A DNA stretch of 64,000 nt from Aestuariibacter salexigens DSM 15300 (GCF_000429145.1 NZ_AUBH01000003.1:124001-188000), one strand, 5' to 3'. Positions 8,433 to 18,473 are shown, counted from the first letter of the stretch. Notes: generated by a model from the sequence alone, not told the origin. Translations and numbers: made by a program.

Positions 8433-10532
8433 TTATTGACCGACTGCACTAACAATTCTTATCTGCTTGTCATCCGGGATTTCCTGATATGACAGGACAT
8501 GTAATCCCTGAACAGCATGTTTCAGGAAGCGGCTCAATACCGGACGTAACATGCCAGATGTCAATAATACTGCTGGTTCGCCGGCCAATTCCTGTTGTTG
8601 ACTTGCTTCGTTTAATGATTGCTGCATCTTTTCGGCCAGTCCTGGCTCTATACCTGCGCCATCTTCGCCACCGGCTTGCAGTGACTGGTGCAACATTTGT
8701 TCCAGTTCTGGCGCCAAAGTAATGACAGGAATTTCCTGCTTACCTCCATTGATTTCTTGCATGATCAGACGCTTAAGCGCGATTCTGACGGCAGATACCA
8801 ATACGTCTGGGTCCTGACTCTTCGGCCCATATTCACTCAGGGTCTGCACAATCGTGCGCATGTCGCGAATAGGCACACCTTCATACAGAAGTGTCTGCAA
8901 TACTTTTACCACCGTACTGAGCGGCAGGATGTCTGGTACCAGCCCTTCCACTAACTTGGGACTCTGCTTGGCAAGCATATCCAACAGTTGCTGTACTTCC
9001 TCGTGTCCTAACAGCTGATACGCATTGTTGGTGAGTAATTGGCTCAAATGCGTCGCGACCACAGTGGCCGCGTCGACCACGGTATAGCCAAGGGTTTGTG
9101 CATGTTCACGCTGACCCGGTTTAATCCACACGGCGTCGAGGCCAAAGGCGGGATCTTTGGTTGGACGTCCATCCAGCTTGCCAAACACTTGTCCTGGGTT
9201 GATGGCCAGCTCATTATCATGGGCTATTTCAGCGTCACCAATCGTCACGCCGAGCATGGCGATGGTGTAGGCGTTGGGATCCAGGTCAAGGTTGTCACGG
9301 ATGTGCACCGGCGGGATAAGAAACCCTAATTCCTGTGAAAGCTTCTTACGTACACCTTTGATGCGAGTCAATAGCTCACCACCTTGCGCGCGGTCAACGA
9401 GCGGAATCAATCGATACCCCACTTCAAGACCGATGGTATCGACATGCTGCACATCATCCCAGCCGAGCTCTTTCACTTCGGCTGGTTGCGCCGTTAGTTC
9501 CGGCGAGTCTTCAACGACTTCAGGCATGGCATCACGTCGCGCCTGAAGATAATCACGCAGGTAAGCATAGCCGCCAACCAACACAGCAAACGTTAAGAAT
9601 GCAAAGTGCGGCATGCCAGGCACAATGCCCATTACAAACAATAATGCCGCAGTCACATACAGGGCACGTTTGTCCGCCAGTTGTTTGGTTAGCTCAAAGC
9701 CCATCTCCTGATCATCGTTTTCACGGGTCACGATGATAGCGGTTGCCACGGACAGCAGTAATGAAGGGATTTGCGCGACCAGACCATCACCGATGGTCAG
9801 AATAGTATAAATCTCAATCGCCTGACCGAACGCCAGGTCGTGCTGGATCATGCCGATGAATAGGCCACCTACGATATTAATAAGCATGATAAACAAGCCA
9901 GCAACCGCGTCACCTTTTACAAACTTTGACGCACCGTCCATTGAGCCGTAAAAATCCGCTTCAGAGGTGATTTCCTCACGACGTTTTCGTGCTTCGTCCT
10001 GATCGATATAACCAGCATTGAGATCCGCATCGATGGCCATTTGTTTACCGGGCATGGCATCTAGGGTAAATCGGGCGCTTACCTCGGAAATACGTCCAGC
10101 ACCGGCCGTCACTACTTTGAAGTTAATGATTAGCAGAATCGCAAACACGACGATACCCACTGCGTAATTACCGCCAATCACCACCTCACCGAACGCCTGG
10201 ATCACTTTCCCAGCTGCGTCACCACCTTCATGACCTTCGAGCAGAACAACACGGGTCGAGGCTACGTTAAGCGCAAGTCGCAATACCGTCGCAATCAGCA
10301 GGACTAGTGGGAATATGCCAAAGTCGATTGGCCTGCGGGTAAATACCGCGACCAGAATAACCACCAGCGACAGGGCAATGTTAAAGCTGAACAGAATATC
10401 CAGAAGTACAGCGGGCAGTGGCAACACCACCATACCGAGAATGGCCAGTAACACCAGTGGTACGCCCATGCCTTTCGCCATGGATTGCCACTGGGTTTTG
10501 TCAACGCGATTAAAATAGCCGGCAAGCTGCAT
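8433..10532 (-). CDS. flhA: FlhA, flagellar type III export gate protein
   Basis: 699 aa. About eight transmembrane helices occupy roughly residues 20-330, with the FHIPEP-type signature region near ISEVSARFTLDAMPGKQMAID. The large cytosolic C-terminal domain (about 360-699) docks export substrates. It is the central nonameric component of the export gate. A sigma-54 site lies 42-58 bases upstream of the start, in the gap after flhB, so flhA-flhF-flhG-fliA and perhaps the che genes can start from their own promoter. Confidence 0.97.
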   Translation of the reverse strand: MQLAGYFNRVDKTQWQSMAKGMGVPLVLLAILGMVVLPLPAVLLDILFSFNIALSLVVILVAVFTRRPIDFGIFPLVLLIATVLRLALNVASTRVVLLEGHEGGDAAGKVIQAFGEVVIGGNYAVGIVVFAILLIINFKVVTAGAGRISEVSARFTLDAMPGKQMAIDADLNAGYIDQDEARKRREEITSEADFYGSMDGASKFVKGDAVAGLFIMLINIVGGLFIGMIQHDLAFGQAIEIYTILTIGDGLVAQIPSLLLSVATAIIVTRENDDQEMGFELTKQLADKRALYVTAALLFVMGIVPGMPHFAFLTFAVLVGGYAYLRDYLQARRDAMPEVVEDSPELTAQPAEVKELGWDDVQHVDTIGLEVGYRLIPLVDRAQGGELLTRIKGVRKKLSQELGFLIPPVHIRDNLDLDPNAYTIAMLGVTIGDAEIAHDNELAINPGQVFGKLDGRPTKDPAFGLDAVWIKPGQREHAQTLGYTVVDAATVVATHLSQLLTNNAYQLLGHEEVQQLLDMLAKQSPKLVEGLVPDILPLSTVVKVLQTLLYEGVPIRDMRTIVQTLSEYGPKSQDPDVLVSAVRIALKRLIMQEINGGKQEIPVITLAPELEQMLHQSLQAGGEDGAGIEPGLAEKMQQSLNEASQQQELAGEPAVLLTSGMLRPVLSRFLKHAVQGLHVLSYQEIPDDKQIRIVSAVGQ

Positions 10533-10573
10533 ACAACAAATTTTTGACGTTTAACTGAATCTAACGATTGGTT

Positions 10574-10590
10574 TGCAACAACTTTGCCAA
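10574..10590 (-). promoter_or_regulatory. Sigma-54 promoter upstream of flhA
   Basis: Minus strand TTGGCAAAGTTGTTGCA matches the consensus YTGGCACGRNNNTTGCW at 11 of the 13 specified bases. The invariant GG and GC are correctly spaced 10 bases apart. It lies in the 75-base flhB-flhA gap, 42 bases before the flhA ATG. A FlrC- or FlrA-activated start of the flhA-flhF-flhG-fliA-che transcript is inferred. Confidence 0.8.
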
Positions 10591-10607
10591 CTTGCGCGAG
10601 TGTCAGG

Positions 10608-11735
10608 TCAGTCTGTGCGCATGTCGTTTGGAATAGGTAAGTCTTTGCGCAGTGGTTTAGGTCGTTTGCCTCTTCCCTGCTTGAACGCTTTATGCTGATA
10701 GACATAGGCAAGGACCTGAGCGACTGCCATGAACAGCTTTTCAGGTATAGGGAAATCAGCTTCTGTTGAATAATAAATCGCCCGGGCCAGCATGGGAGAC
10801 TCAACAATAGGCACATCGTGTGCGCCTGCGATTTTTCTGATATGCATCGCCATTTCATCGACGCCTTTGGCCACCAGAATCGGCGCGCTGTCACCATTTT
10901 GATCGTATTTCAGCGCCACAGCAAAGTGAGTCGGGTTGGTAACGACCACATCTGCCTTAGGCACTTCCTGCATCATGCGTTTCGCCGCAGCCTGGTACTG
11001 CAAGCGTCTTATCCGTCCCTTAACCTGCGGGTCGCCTTCGGAATTCTTGCGCTCGTCCTTGACCTCCTGCTTAGTCATTTTCATTTCTTTATTGTGTTTG
11101 TAACTCTGATAGGGGACGTCTATCAGCGCGATGGGGATCATGCCGCAGCACATCAGCAGAAATGCCCAGGCGATCATTTCCAGAGCGTGAAAAATGTTCA
11201 ATGGGTACAGTTCGACGTCCAGGTGCAAAGCTTCGTCCTGAAACAAGTTCAGCGCCAGTAATGCCATTGCCGATATGATCACAAATTTACCAATCGCTTT
11301 GAGCAGTTCGACCAGACCATTGGTGCCAAACATTCGTTTAAAGCCCGCTATCGGACTGAGCTTATTTGCTTTTGGCGCAGCGCCTTCCCAGGTAAAGTTA
11401 TAGCCGCCTAACGCAATGCTGCCGTACACTCCGGCAACCAGCGATACAATCAGTAAAAGAATGACAGGTACTGACACCAGCTCTATGACATAGCCCATGG
11501 CCTGAAACGCATGGTTAACATCATAGGTTTCATCCCGGGATAATATAAACGTGCGCTGCATAACGGCGAACATGGCCTCCCCGAGCATTTCGCCAAACAG
11601 CAACAAAGACAGCGCGCTACCGATCAGTACCAGCGTGGTAGACAGTTCGCGGGAACGGGCGATCTGGCCCTTTTTGCGGGCCTCCTCAATCTTTTTCCCA
11701 GTGGGTTCTTCGGTCTTTTCATGTGCATCAGCCAT
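10608..11735 (-). CDS. flhB: FlhB, export gate and substrate-specificity switch
   Basis: 375 aa. A basic N-terminal tail (EEPTGKKIEEARKKGQIARSRE, in part) is followed by four transmembrane segments at about 35-205. The cytosolic domain has the self-cleavage site N267-P268-T269-H270 in VVTNPTHFAVALKY. Cleavage there switches export from hook to filament subunits together with FliK. The start is ATG after GGGAGCG. It lies 12 bases after fliR, at the end of the fliK-flhB transcript. Confidence 0.97.
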   Translation of the reverse strand: MADAHEKTEEPTGKKIEEARKKGQIARSRELSTTLVLIGSALSLLLFGEMLGEAMFAVMQRTFILSRDETYDVNHAFQAMGYVIELVSVPVILLLIVSLVAGVYGSIALGGYNFTWEGAAPKANKLSPIAGFKRMFGTNGLVELLKAIGKFVIISAMALLALNLFQDEALHLDVELYPLNIFHALEMIAWAFLLMCCGMIPIALIDVPYQSYKHNKEMKMTKQEVKDERKNSEGDPQVKGRIRRLQYQAAAKRMMQEVPKADVVVTNPTHFAVALKYDQNGDSAPILVAKGVDEMAMHIRKIAGAHDVPIVESPMLARAIYYSTEADFPIPEKLFMAVAQVLAYVYQHKAFKQGRGKRPKPLRKDLPIPNDMRTD

Positions 11736-11747
11736 GACGACGCTCCC

Positions 11748-12527
11748 TTAACTGCACACGTAGAGCAATTCACACATGAATTGCTGTGCGCGTAACCACT
11801 GGTCTTCAAAGTGGTTAGCAAAGTTACCCATGGTGACCCAAATGATCACCAACCCCATGATTTGTGCAATCGAGAAACCAATGCTGAAGATATTCAGCTG
11901 CGGCGCTGCTTTAGTCATGACGCCGAAAGCAAGATTAACGATCAATAACGATACGATAGGCGCCAGTGAAATAGTCACGGCTGCCACAAACATCCAACCG
12001 GCCCACAACGCCAGAGACTCAAATTGTTCGCCTGTCCACCATGCCTCGCCGATGGGGAAGGCTTCAAAGCTCATTGCGATCATCTGGATCATGGCCAGAT
12101 GACCGTCGAATGTCCAAAATAGTAGCGTCGCCAGAATCAGATAAAACTGACCTACTGCAGGCACGTTAATGCCGTTAACCGGATCGACAATTGACGCAAA
12201 GCCAAGACCGGTTTGCATCGCTACAACCTGACCCGCTAGTACAAATGTGTTAAGCACCATGCTGGAGATAAAGCCGATTGCCAGACCAATGATCAACTGC
12301 TGGATTGCGATCACAAAGGTCCCGGCATTAAACAACTCAGGCACCTTGACGGGAGGAATTGCGGGGATTATCACCAGCGTTAAACCCAATGCCAGTAGGG
12401 CTCTGATCGGTGGAGAGACGGTTTTGGCACTGATGCCCACCATTGCTGCAAACAAGCCGCTGATGCGCATAAATGGCAGCATCATGTCGACCAGAAACTG
12501 ATTGACGGTATCAAGCGCGATATTCAC
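11748..12527 (-). CDS. fliR: FliR, export gate membrane protein
   Basis: 259 aa with about six hydrophobic segments. Typical FliR features are the N-terminal MRISGLFAAMVGISAKTVSP-like stretch, GQVVAMQTGLGFASIVDPVNG and the C-terminal QIMGLVIIWVTMGNF. It builds the FliPQR export pore. The start is GTG (12525-12527), 6 bases after the fliQ stop. Confidence 0.96.
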   Translation of the reverse strand: MNIALDTVNQFLVDMMLPFMRISGLFAAMVGISAKTVSPPIRALLALGLTLVIIPAIPPVKVPELFNAGTFVIAIQQLIIGLAIGFISSMVLNTFVLAGQVVAMQTGLGFASIVDPVNGINVPAVGQFYLILATLLFWTFDGHLAMIQMIAMSFEAFPIGEAWWTGEQFESLALWAGWMFVAAVTISLAPIVSLLIVNLAFGVMTKAAPQLNIFSIGFSIAQIMGLVIIWVTMGNFANHFEDQWLRAQQFMCELLYVCS

Positions 12528-12533
12528 AGTAAA

Positions 12534-12803
12534 TTAACCGACCACCTGAGGGATTTGCTCCACCATCGTGAAGGTGAAATCCATTAATTTCTGCACCAGC
12601 CAGTGCCCACCCCAGCTCAACGCCAGTAACGTGACAATCAGGCGGGGCAGGAAGCTCATGGTCTGTTCGTTAATGGAGGTGGCAGCCTGGAACACCGCCA
12701 CAATCAGCCCCACAAATAGGCTCGGCAGAATAATGGCGGAGACCAGGATGATCACCATTTGCATGGCCTCGCGCAGGATTTCGACAAAGACTTCTGGTGA
12801 CAT
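12534..12803 (-). CDS. fliQ: FliQ, export gate membrane protein
   Basis: 89 aa with two transmembrane helices (about 14-38 and 52-75), the normal FliQ size. The ATG at 12801-12803 is chosen over an in-frame ATG 48 bases upstream. It has AGGGGAAC a few bases before it and gives the conserved MSPEVFVEILREAM start. The longer version would overlap fliP and add a non-conserved leader. Confidence 0.96.
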   Translation of the reverse strand: MSPEVFVEILREAMQMVIILVSAIILPSLFVGLIVAVFQAATSINEQTMSFLPRLIVTLLALSWGGHWLVQKLMDFTFTMVEQIPQVVG

Positions 12804-12813
12804 GACTGTTCCC

Positions 12814-13569
12814 CTAGACCCCCATACCAAAGCTTCCCGCCAGGGTGCCAAAAATCAGGCTCCACCCATCCACCAGAACAAACAGCATCAATTTAAAGGG
12901 TAACGATACGATCATAGGCGACAGCATCATCATGCCCATTGCCATCAGTACTGATGCGACGACCAAATCCAGGATCAGGAACGGAATAAACAACATAAAG
13001 CCGATTTGAAACGCAGTTTTAAGCTCACTGGTCACAAATGCGGGGATCAGAATATTCATTGGCACATCAGCTGGATCATCAAACTGCCCTTCATAGCCAC
13101 CGATTTTCACGAAGGTTTCGAGATCGGTGACCCGCGTCTGTGCCAGCATGAATGCACGCATAGGTCCTTTCGCCTGCTCATAAGCCTCTAGCGAGGTAAT
13201 TTCTTCATTTAGATAAGGCTGCAAAGCACGTTCATTAATTTCCTCAAATACCGGGGCCATAATGAACATGGATAAAAACAACGTAACGCCTATCAATATC
13301 TGGTTAGAGGGTGACTGCTGCAGACCTATTGCCTGACGTAAAATTGACAGTACCACGATAATACGAGTAAACGAGGTCATCATGATGACAAACGCCGGCA
13401 GCAGACTCAGCGCTGTCATAATGAACAGGACCTGCAAGGTCATAGTGTAATCTTGGGTTCCATCCGCATTGGTCGTCACCGTCAATGCCTGAATGCCAGG
13501 TGCAGCGCTGACATCGGCGCTTAACAAAAGACCGCTGAGGAAAAGTAAGGTCACGAGCAGTTTGTTCAC
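12814..13569 (-). CDS. fliP: FliP, export gate membrane protein
   Basis: 251 aa. An N-terminal signal sequence (about 1-22, [20 protein letters not shown]) is followed by a periplasmic segment and four membrane helices. Conserved stretches include [34 protein letters not shown] and the C-terminal [20 protein letters not shown]. FliP forms the core of the FliPQR pore. The start is GTG (13567-13569) after GAGGGAGA and overlaps the fliO stop as GTGA. Confidence 0.97.
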   Translation of the reverse strand: MNKLLVTLLFLSGLLLSADVSAAPGIQALTVTTNADGTQDYTMTLQVLFIMTALSLLPAFVIMMTSFTRIIVVLSILRQAIGLQQSPSNQILIGVTLFLSMFIMAPVFEEINERALQPYLNEEITSLEAYEQAKGPMRAFMLAQTRVTDLETFVKIGGYEGQFDDPADVPMNILIPAFVTSELKTAFQIGFMLFIPFLILDLVVASVLMAMGMMMLSPMIVSLPFKLMLFVLVDGWSLIFGTLAGSFGMGV

Positions 13570-14051
13570 TGTGCGTCTCCCTCTTTATTTTGCACGGCAG
13601 GGTTGAGTTTGCCCGCCATCGCCTGCACCAGCTTGTCTTTGAAAGGAGATGCCATAGCAACAGAATCGTCTTTAAGATTCTCATCCAGCGTCGCCAGGTG
13701 AGAGATGTTGTGCGCCGTGATCCCCACCAGATGTTGCTGGTCACCTACCTGTAACACGACAATGCGTTCTTTATGGCCGGCCATCATGGATGCCACCACT
13801 TTCATTTTGCTATTGCCCGTTGGAGTGACATTAAACCGACGCATTAGAAACGCCAGCATGAAAACAACGCCCACAACCAGCAATAAAGACAAAAAAATTG
13901 ACACTATTGAGGTTGGACTGGAGAGGCTTTGGGGCTCTGCTAGAGCCGCAAATGAAGGGAAAATCAGGAGCGCAAGGAGACCCCAGCCTCCTGATTTTAA
14001 AGCGTTTTTTCTATCTGAGTTTTTTGATTCTTTCGATTTGACTAATAACAT
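13566..14051 (-). CDS. fliO: FliO, export apparatus assembly protein
   Basis: 161 aa. A hydrophobic segment at about 23-37 ending in FAALA suggests a signal peptide. A membrane helix follows at about 50-68 ([19 protein letters not shown]), then a small cytosolic domain with the FliO-like [30 protein letters not shown]. FliO helps FliP assemble. The annotated ATG overlaps the 3' end of fliN by 41 bases. A later non-ATG start is possible, but this start keeps a charged region before the signal sequence. Confidence 0.88.
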   Translation of the reverse strand: MLLVKSKESKNSDRKNALKSGGWGLLALLIFPSFAALAEPQSLSSPTSIVSIFLSLLLVVGVVFMLAFLMRRFNVTPTGNSKMKVVASMMAGHKERIVVLQVGDQQHLVGITAHNISHLATLDENLKDDSVAMASPFKDKLVQAMAGKLNPAVQNKEGDAQ

Positions 14052-14433
14052 CCGTTAACCGAATACCGAACTTGTCGTTGACCACTACTACTTCTCCATG
14101 AGCAATCAACGTGCCATTTACTAAAACATCTAATGGCTCGCCCGCTACCCGATCTAATTCCACCACTGAACCCTGGTTCAGCTGTAATAGATTGCGGATG
14201 CTAATCTGACTTCTCCCAACCTCCATCGAAATGGTGACAGGAATATCCAGAATGGTGTCTAGTTTACGCTTTTCTTCCTGCGTAATAGGTTGATCTTCAG
14301 ACAGTTCATCCAGTTCGGCTTTCTGTACATCAAGATCGGATGCGCCCATATCAACATCATCGGCACCTTGTTCCGCTTCCTCTTGCTCAGCCATTGCGGC
14401 TGCCCAATCGTCCATGTCATCTTGTTCGCTCAT
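14011..14433 (-). CDS. fliN: FliN, flagellar motor switch protein
   Basis: 140 aa. An acidic N-terminal tail (about 1-55) precedes the SpoA/C-ring domain (about 58-138: [50 protein letters not shown]). It forms the lower C ring with FliM and FliG and docks the FliH-FliI complex. Its 3' end overlaps the fliO start by 41 bases. Confidence 0.97.
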   Translation of the reverse strand: MSEQDDMDDWAAAMAEQEEAEQGADDVDMGASDLDVQKAELDELSEDQPITQEEKRKLDTILDIPVTISMEVGRSQISIRNLLQLNQGSVVELDRVAGEPLDVLVNGTLIAHGEVVVVNDKFGIRLTDVISQIERIKKLR

Positions 14434-14485
14434 TTCTCTCTCCTCGGCAGAGTGTCACACCAGTAAACGTAGCCGCACTGCTTCG

Positions 14486-15553
14486 TCACAGGTCTTCCAG
14501 ATCCTCTTCCAGTACACTTAATTCAGCGTCGCTATCGATTCTGCGGCCGCCCTTCGTTAACAGTTGTAATTCAGATTTAACCGACTGAGGTCGTGGAATT
14601 TTCTCAGTAATTTTCAGCGCAATGTTATCCCGTGAACGTCCCAACTTCGCCCTGAACGTAGGTAAATCTTCGATCAATACTGTGATGGTTTCCGGCATAT
14701 CAATAGGAATAATGTCGCCTGCCTTGAATTCCATCACTTTTGACAGCGGCACTTCGATATCCAACATATGGGTCGACAACGCCACGTTGACATCGAGCAT
14801 TTCATCGCGCAGCGCTTTACTCCAGCGCAGGTCGGTATCTTCTTTATCGCTTTGCACACCCGCGTCGAGTAGCTCACGTATCGGCTCCAACATGGAGTAC
14901 GGCAACGACACATGGAAGTCACCGCCACCACCATCAAGCTCGATATGAAAAGAACTGATCACCACGACTTCAGTGGGACTGACAATGTTGGCCATGGCTG
15001 GATTCACTTCTGAATCCAGATATTCGAATGACACATCCATAACCGGCGCCCAGGCTTCTTTATAGTCCTCAAAAATAAGTTTGAGCAGCATCTGGATTAT
15101 GCGTCGTTCAGTCGGTGTAAATTCCCGCCCTTCAATTTTCGCGTGATAGCGGCCGTCACCGCCAAAGAAGTTATCCACCAGAATAAAGACCAGTCGCGCC
15201 TCCATGGTAATCAGGCCCGTACCTTTCAGTGGGCGAAAGCGCACCATGTTGAGACTGGTCGGTACAAACAGCGTGTGAATATATTCACCGAACTTGATCA
15301 TCTGGATGCCATTGATAGACACTTCGGCAGAGCGACGCATCATATTGAACAAACTGATGCGCATGTGTCTGGCAAAGCGTTCATTGACGATCTCCAGCGT
15401 CGGCATTCTGCCGCGCACGATCCTGTCCTGCGAGGAAAAGTCATATTCCAGCGCAGAGCTGTCGGCGTCGGACGTTTCGACATCTTCTTCTTCAACGTCA
15501 TCAACGCCGTGTAGCAGGGCATCAATTTCGTCTTGGGATAACAGATCGCTCAC
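14486..15553 (-). CDS. fliM: FliM, flagellar motor switch protein
   Basis: 355 aa. The N-terminal peptide MSDLLSQDEIDALLHG is the CheY-P-binding segment. The middle CheC-like domain (about 45-235) and a C-terminal SpoA domain (about 250-330) follow. It links CheY-P binding to rotor direction. The start is GTG (15551-15553), 16 bases after fliL. The N-terminal peptide is notable because related peptides recur three times in CheA of this genome. Confidence 0.97.
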   Translation of the reverse strand: MSDLLSQDEIDALLHGVDDVEEEDVETSDADSSALEYDFSSQDRIVRGRMPTLEIVNERFARHMRISLFNMMRRSAEVSINGIQMIKFGEYIHTLFVPTSLNMVRFRPLKGTGLITMEARLVFILVDNFFGGDGRYHAKIEGREFTPTERRIIQMLLKLIFEDYKEAWAPVMDVSFEYLDSEVNPAMANIVSPTEVVVISSFHIELDGGGGDFHVSLPYSMLEPIRELLDAGVQSDKEDTDLRWSKALRDEMLDVNVALSTHMLDIEVPLSKVMEFKAGDIIPIDMPETITVLIEDLPTFRAKLGRSRDNIALKITEKIPRPQSVKSELQLLTKGGRRIDSDAELSVLEEDLEDL

Positions 15554-15569
15554 GCTGTCACTCTCTCTA

Positions 15570-16097
15570 TCATTGCATTACAAAACCGGTAAACAATACT
15601 TTTTCGACCACCTGCGCACCGGCAAGTTCTTGTAGCCGTCGTTGCACCTCACGGGTTGACTGATCGCGCAAAGCCGCTTTCCCCGCTTCTGTCACTAAGT
15701 CATCCGCATTAGCCGCGCTAAATACCTGCAACAGCGTACCTTCGATAGCGGGAATATGCTGCTTGGCAACTTCCTCGTTGTCGCTGCCACGCACCATAAG
15801 CTGTACCTTAATCTGTACCAATCGGTCCCTGCCTGCTCCTGGTACGTTAAACTGAAATGGCCTGGGCATCGCCACATACAGTGCCGTGCCTACGCGCGCA
15901 GGTTCACTGCTACTGCTTGGTGCAGCAGATGGCGCCCCTGTTGCGCTGGCAAAATCCTCTTCAATAGGCGCTTCTTCGCCACCCAGAAAGAACAAGGCTG
16001 CTCCACCGCCTGCCAGGACGACAACAAGCGCGATGATGACAATCATCATCTTGCCTTTTTTGCCGCCTTCTTCCATTTGTAATTCTTCTTCAGCCAT
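15570..16097 (-). CDS. fliL: FliL, flagellar basal body-associated protein
   Basis: 175 aa. A short cytoplasmic N-terminus precedes one membrane helix (about 16-41, MMIVIIALVVVLAGGGAALF). A periplasmic stomatin-like domain follows, with YVAMPRPFQFNVPG and the C-terminal VEKVLFTGFVMQ typical of FliL. It surrounds the stator units and supports torque. The ATG follows the 82-base gap after fliK, which holds a hairpin. Confidence 0.95.
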   Translation of the reverse strand: MAEEELQMEEGGKKGKMMIVIIALVVVLAGGGAALFFLGGEEAPIEEDFASATGAPSAAPSSSSEPARVGTALYVAMPRPFQFNVPGAGRDRLVQIKVQLMVRGSDNEEVAKQHIPAIEGTLLQVFSAANADDLVTEAGKAALRDQSTREVQRRLQELAGAQVVEKVLFTGFVMQ

Positions 16098-16142
16098 ATT
16101 GTTCTCTTTGCACGTAATCCGATAGCGCTATTATTGACTGAG

Positions 16143-16173
16143 CATCAACAATAGCCAAGCGTCATTGTTGATG
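16143..16173 (-). terminator. Hairpin between fliK and fliL
   Basis: CATCAACAAT (16143-16152) and ATTGTTGATG (16164-16173) form a perfect 10-bp stem with an 11-base loop in the fliK-fliL gap. No T-run follows on the minus strand, so it is not a standard intrinsic terminator. An attenuating or mRNA-processing role is inference. Confidence 0.5.
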
Positions 16174-16179
16174 ATTCGT

Positions 16180-18354
16180 TTACACATAGTAATCGATGCC
16201 GCCTACTCTGCCGTTCACGATGCGTTGTTGGTGACTGACTACGTTGATGTCTTCACTATCTTCGCTTTGCCTGTCACCCGACTGACCGGCAAACTGACCG
16301 CCATCAGCGTCCGTTTCACTGTGTCCCTGCTGCTGATGCTGAATGTCTGACTGCCCCAGCTCAATACCCTGCTCGGATAACATGTCACGCAGTCGCGGTA
16401 TGGCTTGTTCTAATGCATCTCTGGCCTGAACGGACTGCACGGTAAAGCTAATGCTGGCAGCCTCGCCTGATAGATTAACTTTTATTTTCATGGCACCAAG
16501 TTCTGGCGGATCAATTCGAATATCAGCCTGTTGTACACGCGAGTTAACCATCCAGCGGACTTTTTCAGCCAGTTGCTGATGTCCTTCGGACTTGGTGATA
16601 TTGATCGCTTTGTCGACAGCTTGCTGGCTGTTCAGCGCTGCACGAGATGATTCGCTCTGTAACTGATTCACTTCAGACAATCGGATATTCGCTGCCACCT
16701 CAGTTTGCGCGTCAGCTGTGCGCACTGCTTGCTGAGCAAAGTTAAGGACCTGTGCAGATTCCTGAATGCGTTTATCTATTGCCGGTTGCATCAGCGCCTG
16801 GGCGGTCTCTGCTGACACCTTTTCAGTAGCCTGACTGACCAGCTGTTTCAAATCTATACCGGGCTCCCGCCCCTGCTCAAGCTGTGCTTTAAATTCCTTC
16901 ACGCCTGCTTGCAACGCTGCCACAAACGCATTTTTATCAGCAGAGTCTGGCAGAAGTCTGCTGGCGATATTGTTCACCGCTTTCTCTAGCCCAGACTCAG
17001 ACAAGTTGGCTAATACCACCAGCTCGTTATTCGTCCCGGCAGCCGACTCCGTTGTGCCAGACGAGTCTGATTTACGTGTTATGTCGGTAGGTGTGGTAAG
17101 CACATCTGATGGCTTAGCCGGTTGCTCATCTTTCGTTATACGCTGTGCAACCATATCGGTAAGGACATCAGCCATTAATTGATTGTCCAACTCACTCATA
17201 TCAACTGGTGTGATGGTCTCGTTATCTGTTTGCTTTGCGGCCTCAAGCGGGGGTAAAGCTGACATATCTTGCGCACCAGCCGGTTTCACTGCAGTCGCAC
17301 CCGACACCATGGTTTGCAAAATATTTTCGCTGACACTCACGTCACCACTGATTTGCGTTTCAGTGTCAGTACCTGGCTGCAATTGCACGGTGCTGTCATC
17401 AGACTCGGCTGCGTTATGTTGTTCCTTGCGCAATGCATCAAGCATTGCACTCACAATTGTGGCAATGCTGTCTTGTTTCGATGCTTCATCACCAGACGCT
17501 GCAACCGATGTGATAGTTGCCTCGTCGCTCGACATTGCTGCCAACGCATCCTTCACTGAACGGGCGATCATACTCTTCGACGGCGTATCAGTTGATTGCT
17601 CTGTCAACTGACTGCTTTCATCCCCGCTGTTACCCGATTTCATTAATGCAGCCAACTGGCGCATAAGCTCAGCGGTACCCGCGTCTGCTTCTGACTTACC
17701 AGAATCTGGCTGAACGTCATCCAGCCTTTCTTTTATCGGCGTGATAAAATATCCGGGGGCAATTTCTTTCTCCGTTTCGACAGGCTCTGTCGTTTTTGCC
17801 TTCGGGGTGACTGATAATTCAGTGATTTTCTGTACTTTCTCTACAAGGTTAACCCAGTCAACGCCATCTTCATTTGCTTCAATGAGAGTTTCATCAACTT
17901 GGGTGATCAGATCATCGTAAGCACCCTGCAATGTTGCTGGTTTTTGATGTTCTTCATCGCCGTGAGTATTTGCAGGCAGGGTATGACCATTTTCGTCAGG
18001 CTGAGGCGACTTTGCATCGTCCCCAAGGTCCGCTTTTTCGGATAACGCCTTTTGGTCATGTTCTGCCCCGTCATTTTTGCCTTTAGCTATGACTACATCA
18101 GTATCGTCTTGCACTTCGCTTTCACGAGGCGGATGGGTTGCTTTATCCTGAGTTGGGGGGGTGTTGGTGCCTACCTTTTTTAATTCACCGGATGCCGAAG
18201 AGGGCTTGCCGTCTGACGCCTGCTTACCTTGTTGCTCCCTCATCAGGGACGCAAACGCATCACCCTGATTGCCTGTCTGTGCAGATGCAGTCGCGGGCAC
18301 GTCAATCGGCAAGGCGGCAACTTCAGGTTTTTGGGTGGCAAGTTGTTGCATCAT
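16180..18354 (-). CDS. fliK: FliK, hook-length control protein
   Basis: 724 aa, longer than the roughly 400-450 aa enterobacterial form. Residues about 1-590 are low-complexity, rich in Thr, Asp, Ser, Gln and Ala, as expected for the ruler segment. The C-terminal Flg_hook domain (about 595-690) has VRWMVNSRVQQADIRIDPPE, LGAMKIKVNLSGEAASI and RLRDMLSEQGIELGQ. FliK measures hook length and triggers the FlhB switch. The start follows GAGGAAG; the next codon is also ATG. A sigma-54 site lies 89-105 bases upstream. Confidence 0.94.
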   Translation of the reverse strand: MMQQLATQKPEVAALPIDVPATASAQTGNQGDAFASLMREQQGKQASDGKPSSASGELKKVGTNTPPTQDKATHPPRESEVQDDTDVVIAKGKNDGAEHDQKALSEKADLGDDAKSPQPDENGHTLPANTHGDEEHQKPATLQGAYDDLITQVDETLIEANEDGVDWVNLVEKVQKITELSVTPKAKTTEPVETEKEIAPGYFITPIKERLDDVQPDSGKSEADAGTAELMRQLAALMKSGNSGDESSQLTEQSTDTPSKSMIARSVKDALAAMSSDEATITSVAASGDEASKQDSIATIVSAMLDALRKEQHNAAESDDSTVQLQPGTDTETQISGDVSVSENILQTMVSGATAVKPAGAQDMSALPPLEAAKQTDNETITPVDMSELDNQLMADVLTDMVAQRITKDEQPAKPSDVLTTPTDITRKSDSSGTTESAAGTNNELVVLANLSESGLEKAVNNIASRLLPDSADKNAFVAALQAGVKEFKAQLEQGREPGIDLKQLVSQATEKVSAETAQALMQPAIDKRIQESAQVLNFAQQAVRTADAQTEVAANIRLSEVNQLQSESSRAALNSQQAVDKAINITKSEGHQQLAEKVRWMVNSRVQQADIRIDPPELGAMKIKVNLSGEAASISFTVQSVQARDALEQAIPRLRDMLSEQGIELGQSDIQHQQQGHSETDADGGQFAGQSGDRQSEDSEDINVVSHQQRIVNGRVGGIDYYV

Positions 18355-18442
18355 ACTCGGCTTCCTCTTGGCGTTACCTGGCTTGATAAGCCTGTAATTT
18401 CGCCGTATTGGTTAATTCACACCATATTGTTGTGATTAACAG

Positions 18443-18459
18443 AGCAAAGTCCGTTCCAT
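18443..18459 (-). promoter_or_regulatory. Sigma-54 promoter upstream of fliK
   Basis: Minus strand ATGGAACGGACTTTGCT matches YTGGCACGRNNNTTGCW at 11 of 13 specified bases, with GG and GC spaced correctly. It lies in the 119-base fliJ-fliK gap, 89 bases before the fliK start. It implies a separate fliK-L-M-N-O-P-Q-R-flhB transcript under FlrC-type control (inference). Confidence 0.78.
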
Positions 18460-18473
18460 ATTTTCTATTCACA

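Noticed and set aside
10304-10897. 197-codon minus-strand frame spanning the flhB-flhA junction
   Set aside because: Out of frame with both well-supported genes; its Trp/Cys-rich sequence is a shifted reading of flhA and flhB.
12534-12851. 105-residue version of FliQ
   Set aside because: The extra 16 residues are not conserved and overlap fliP; the internal ATG at 12803 has a good ribosome site.
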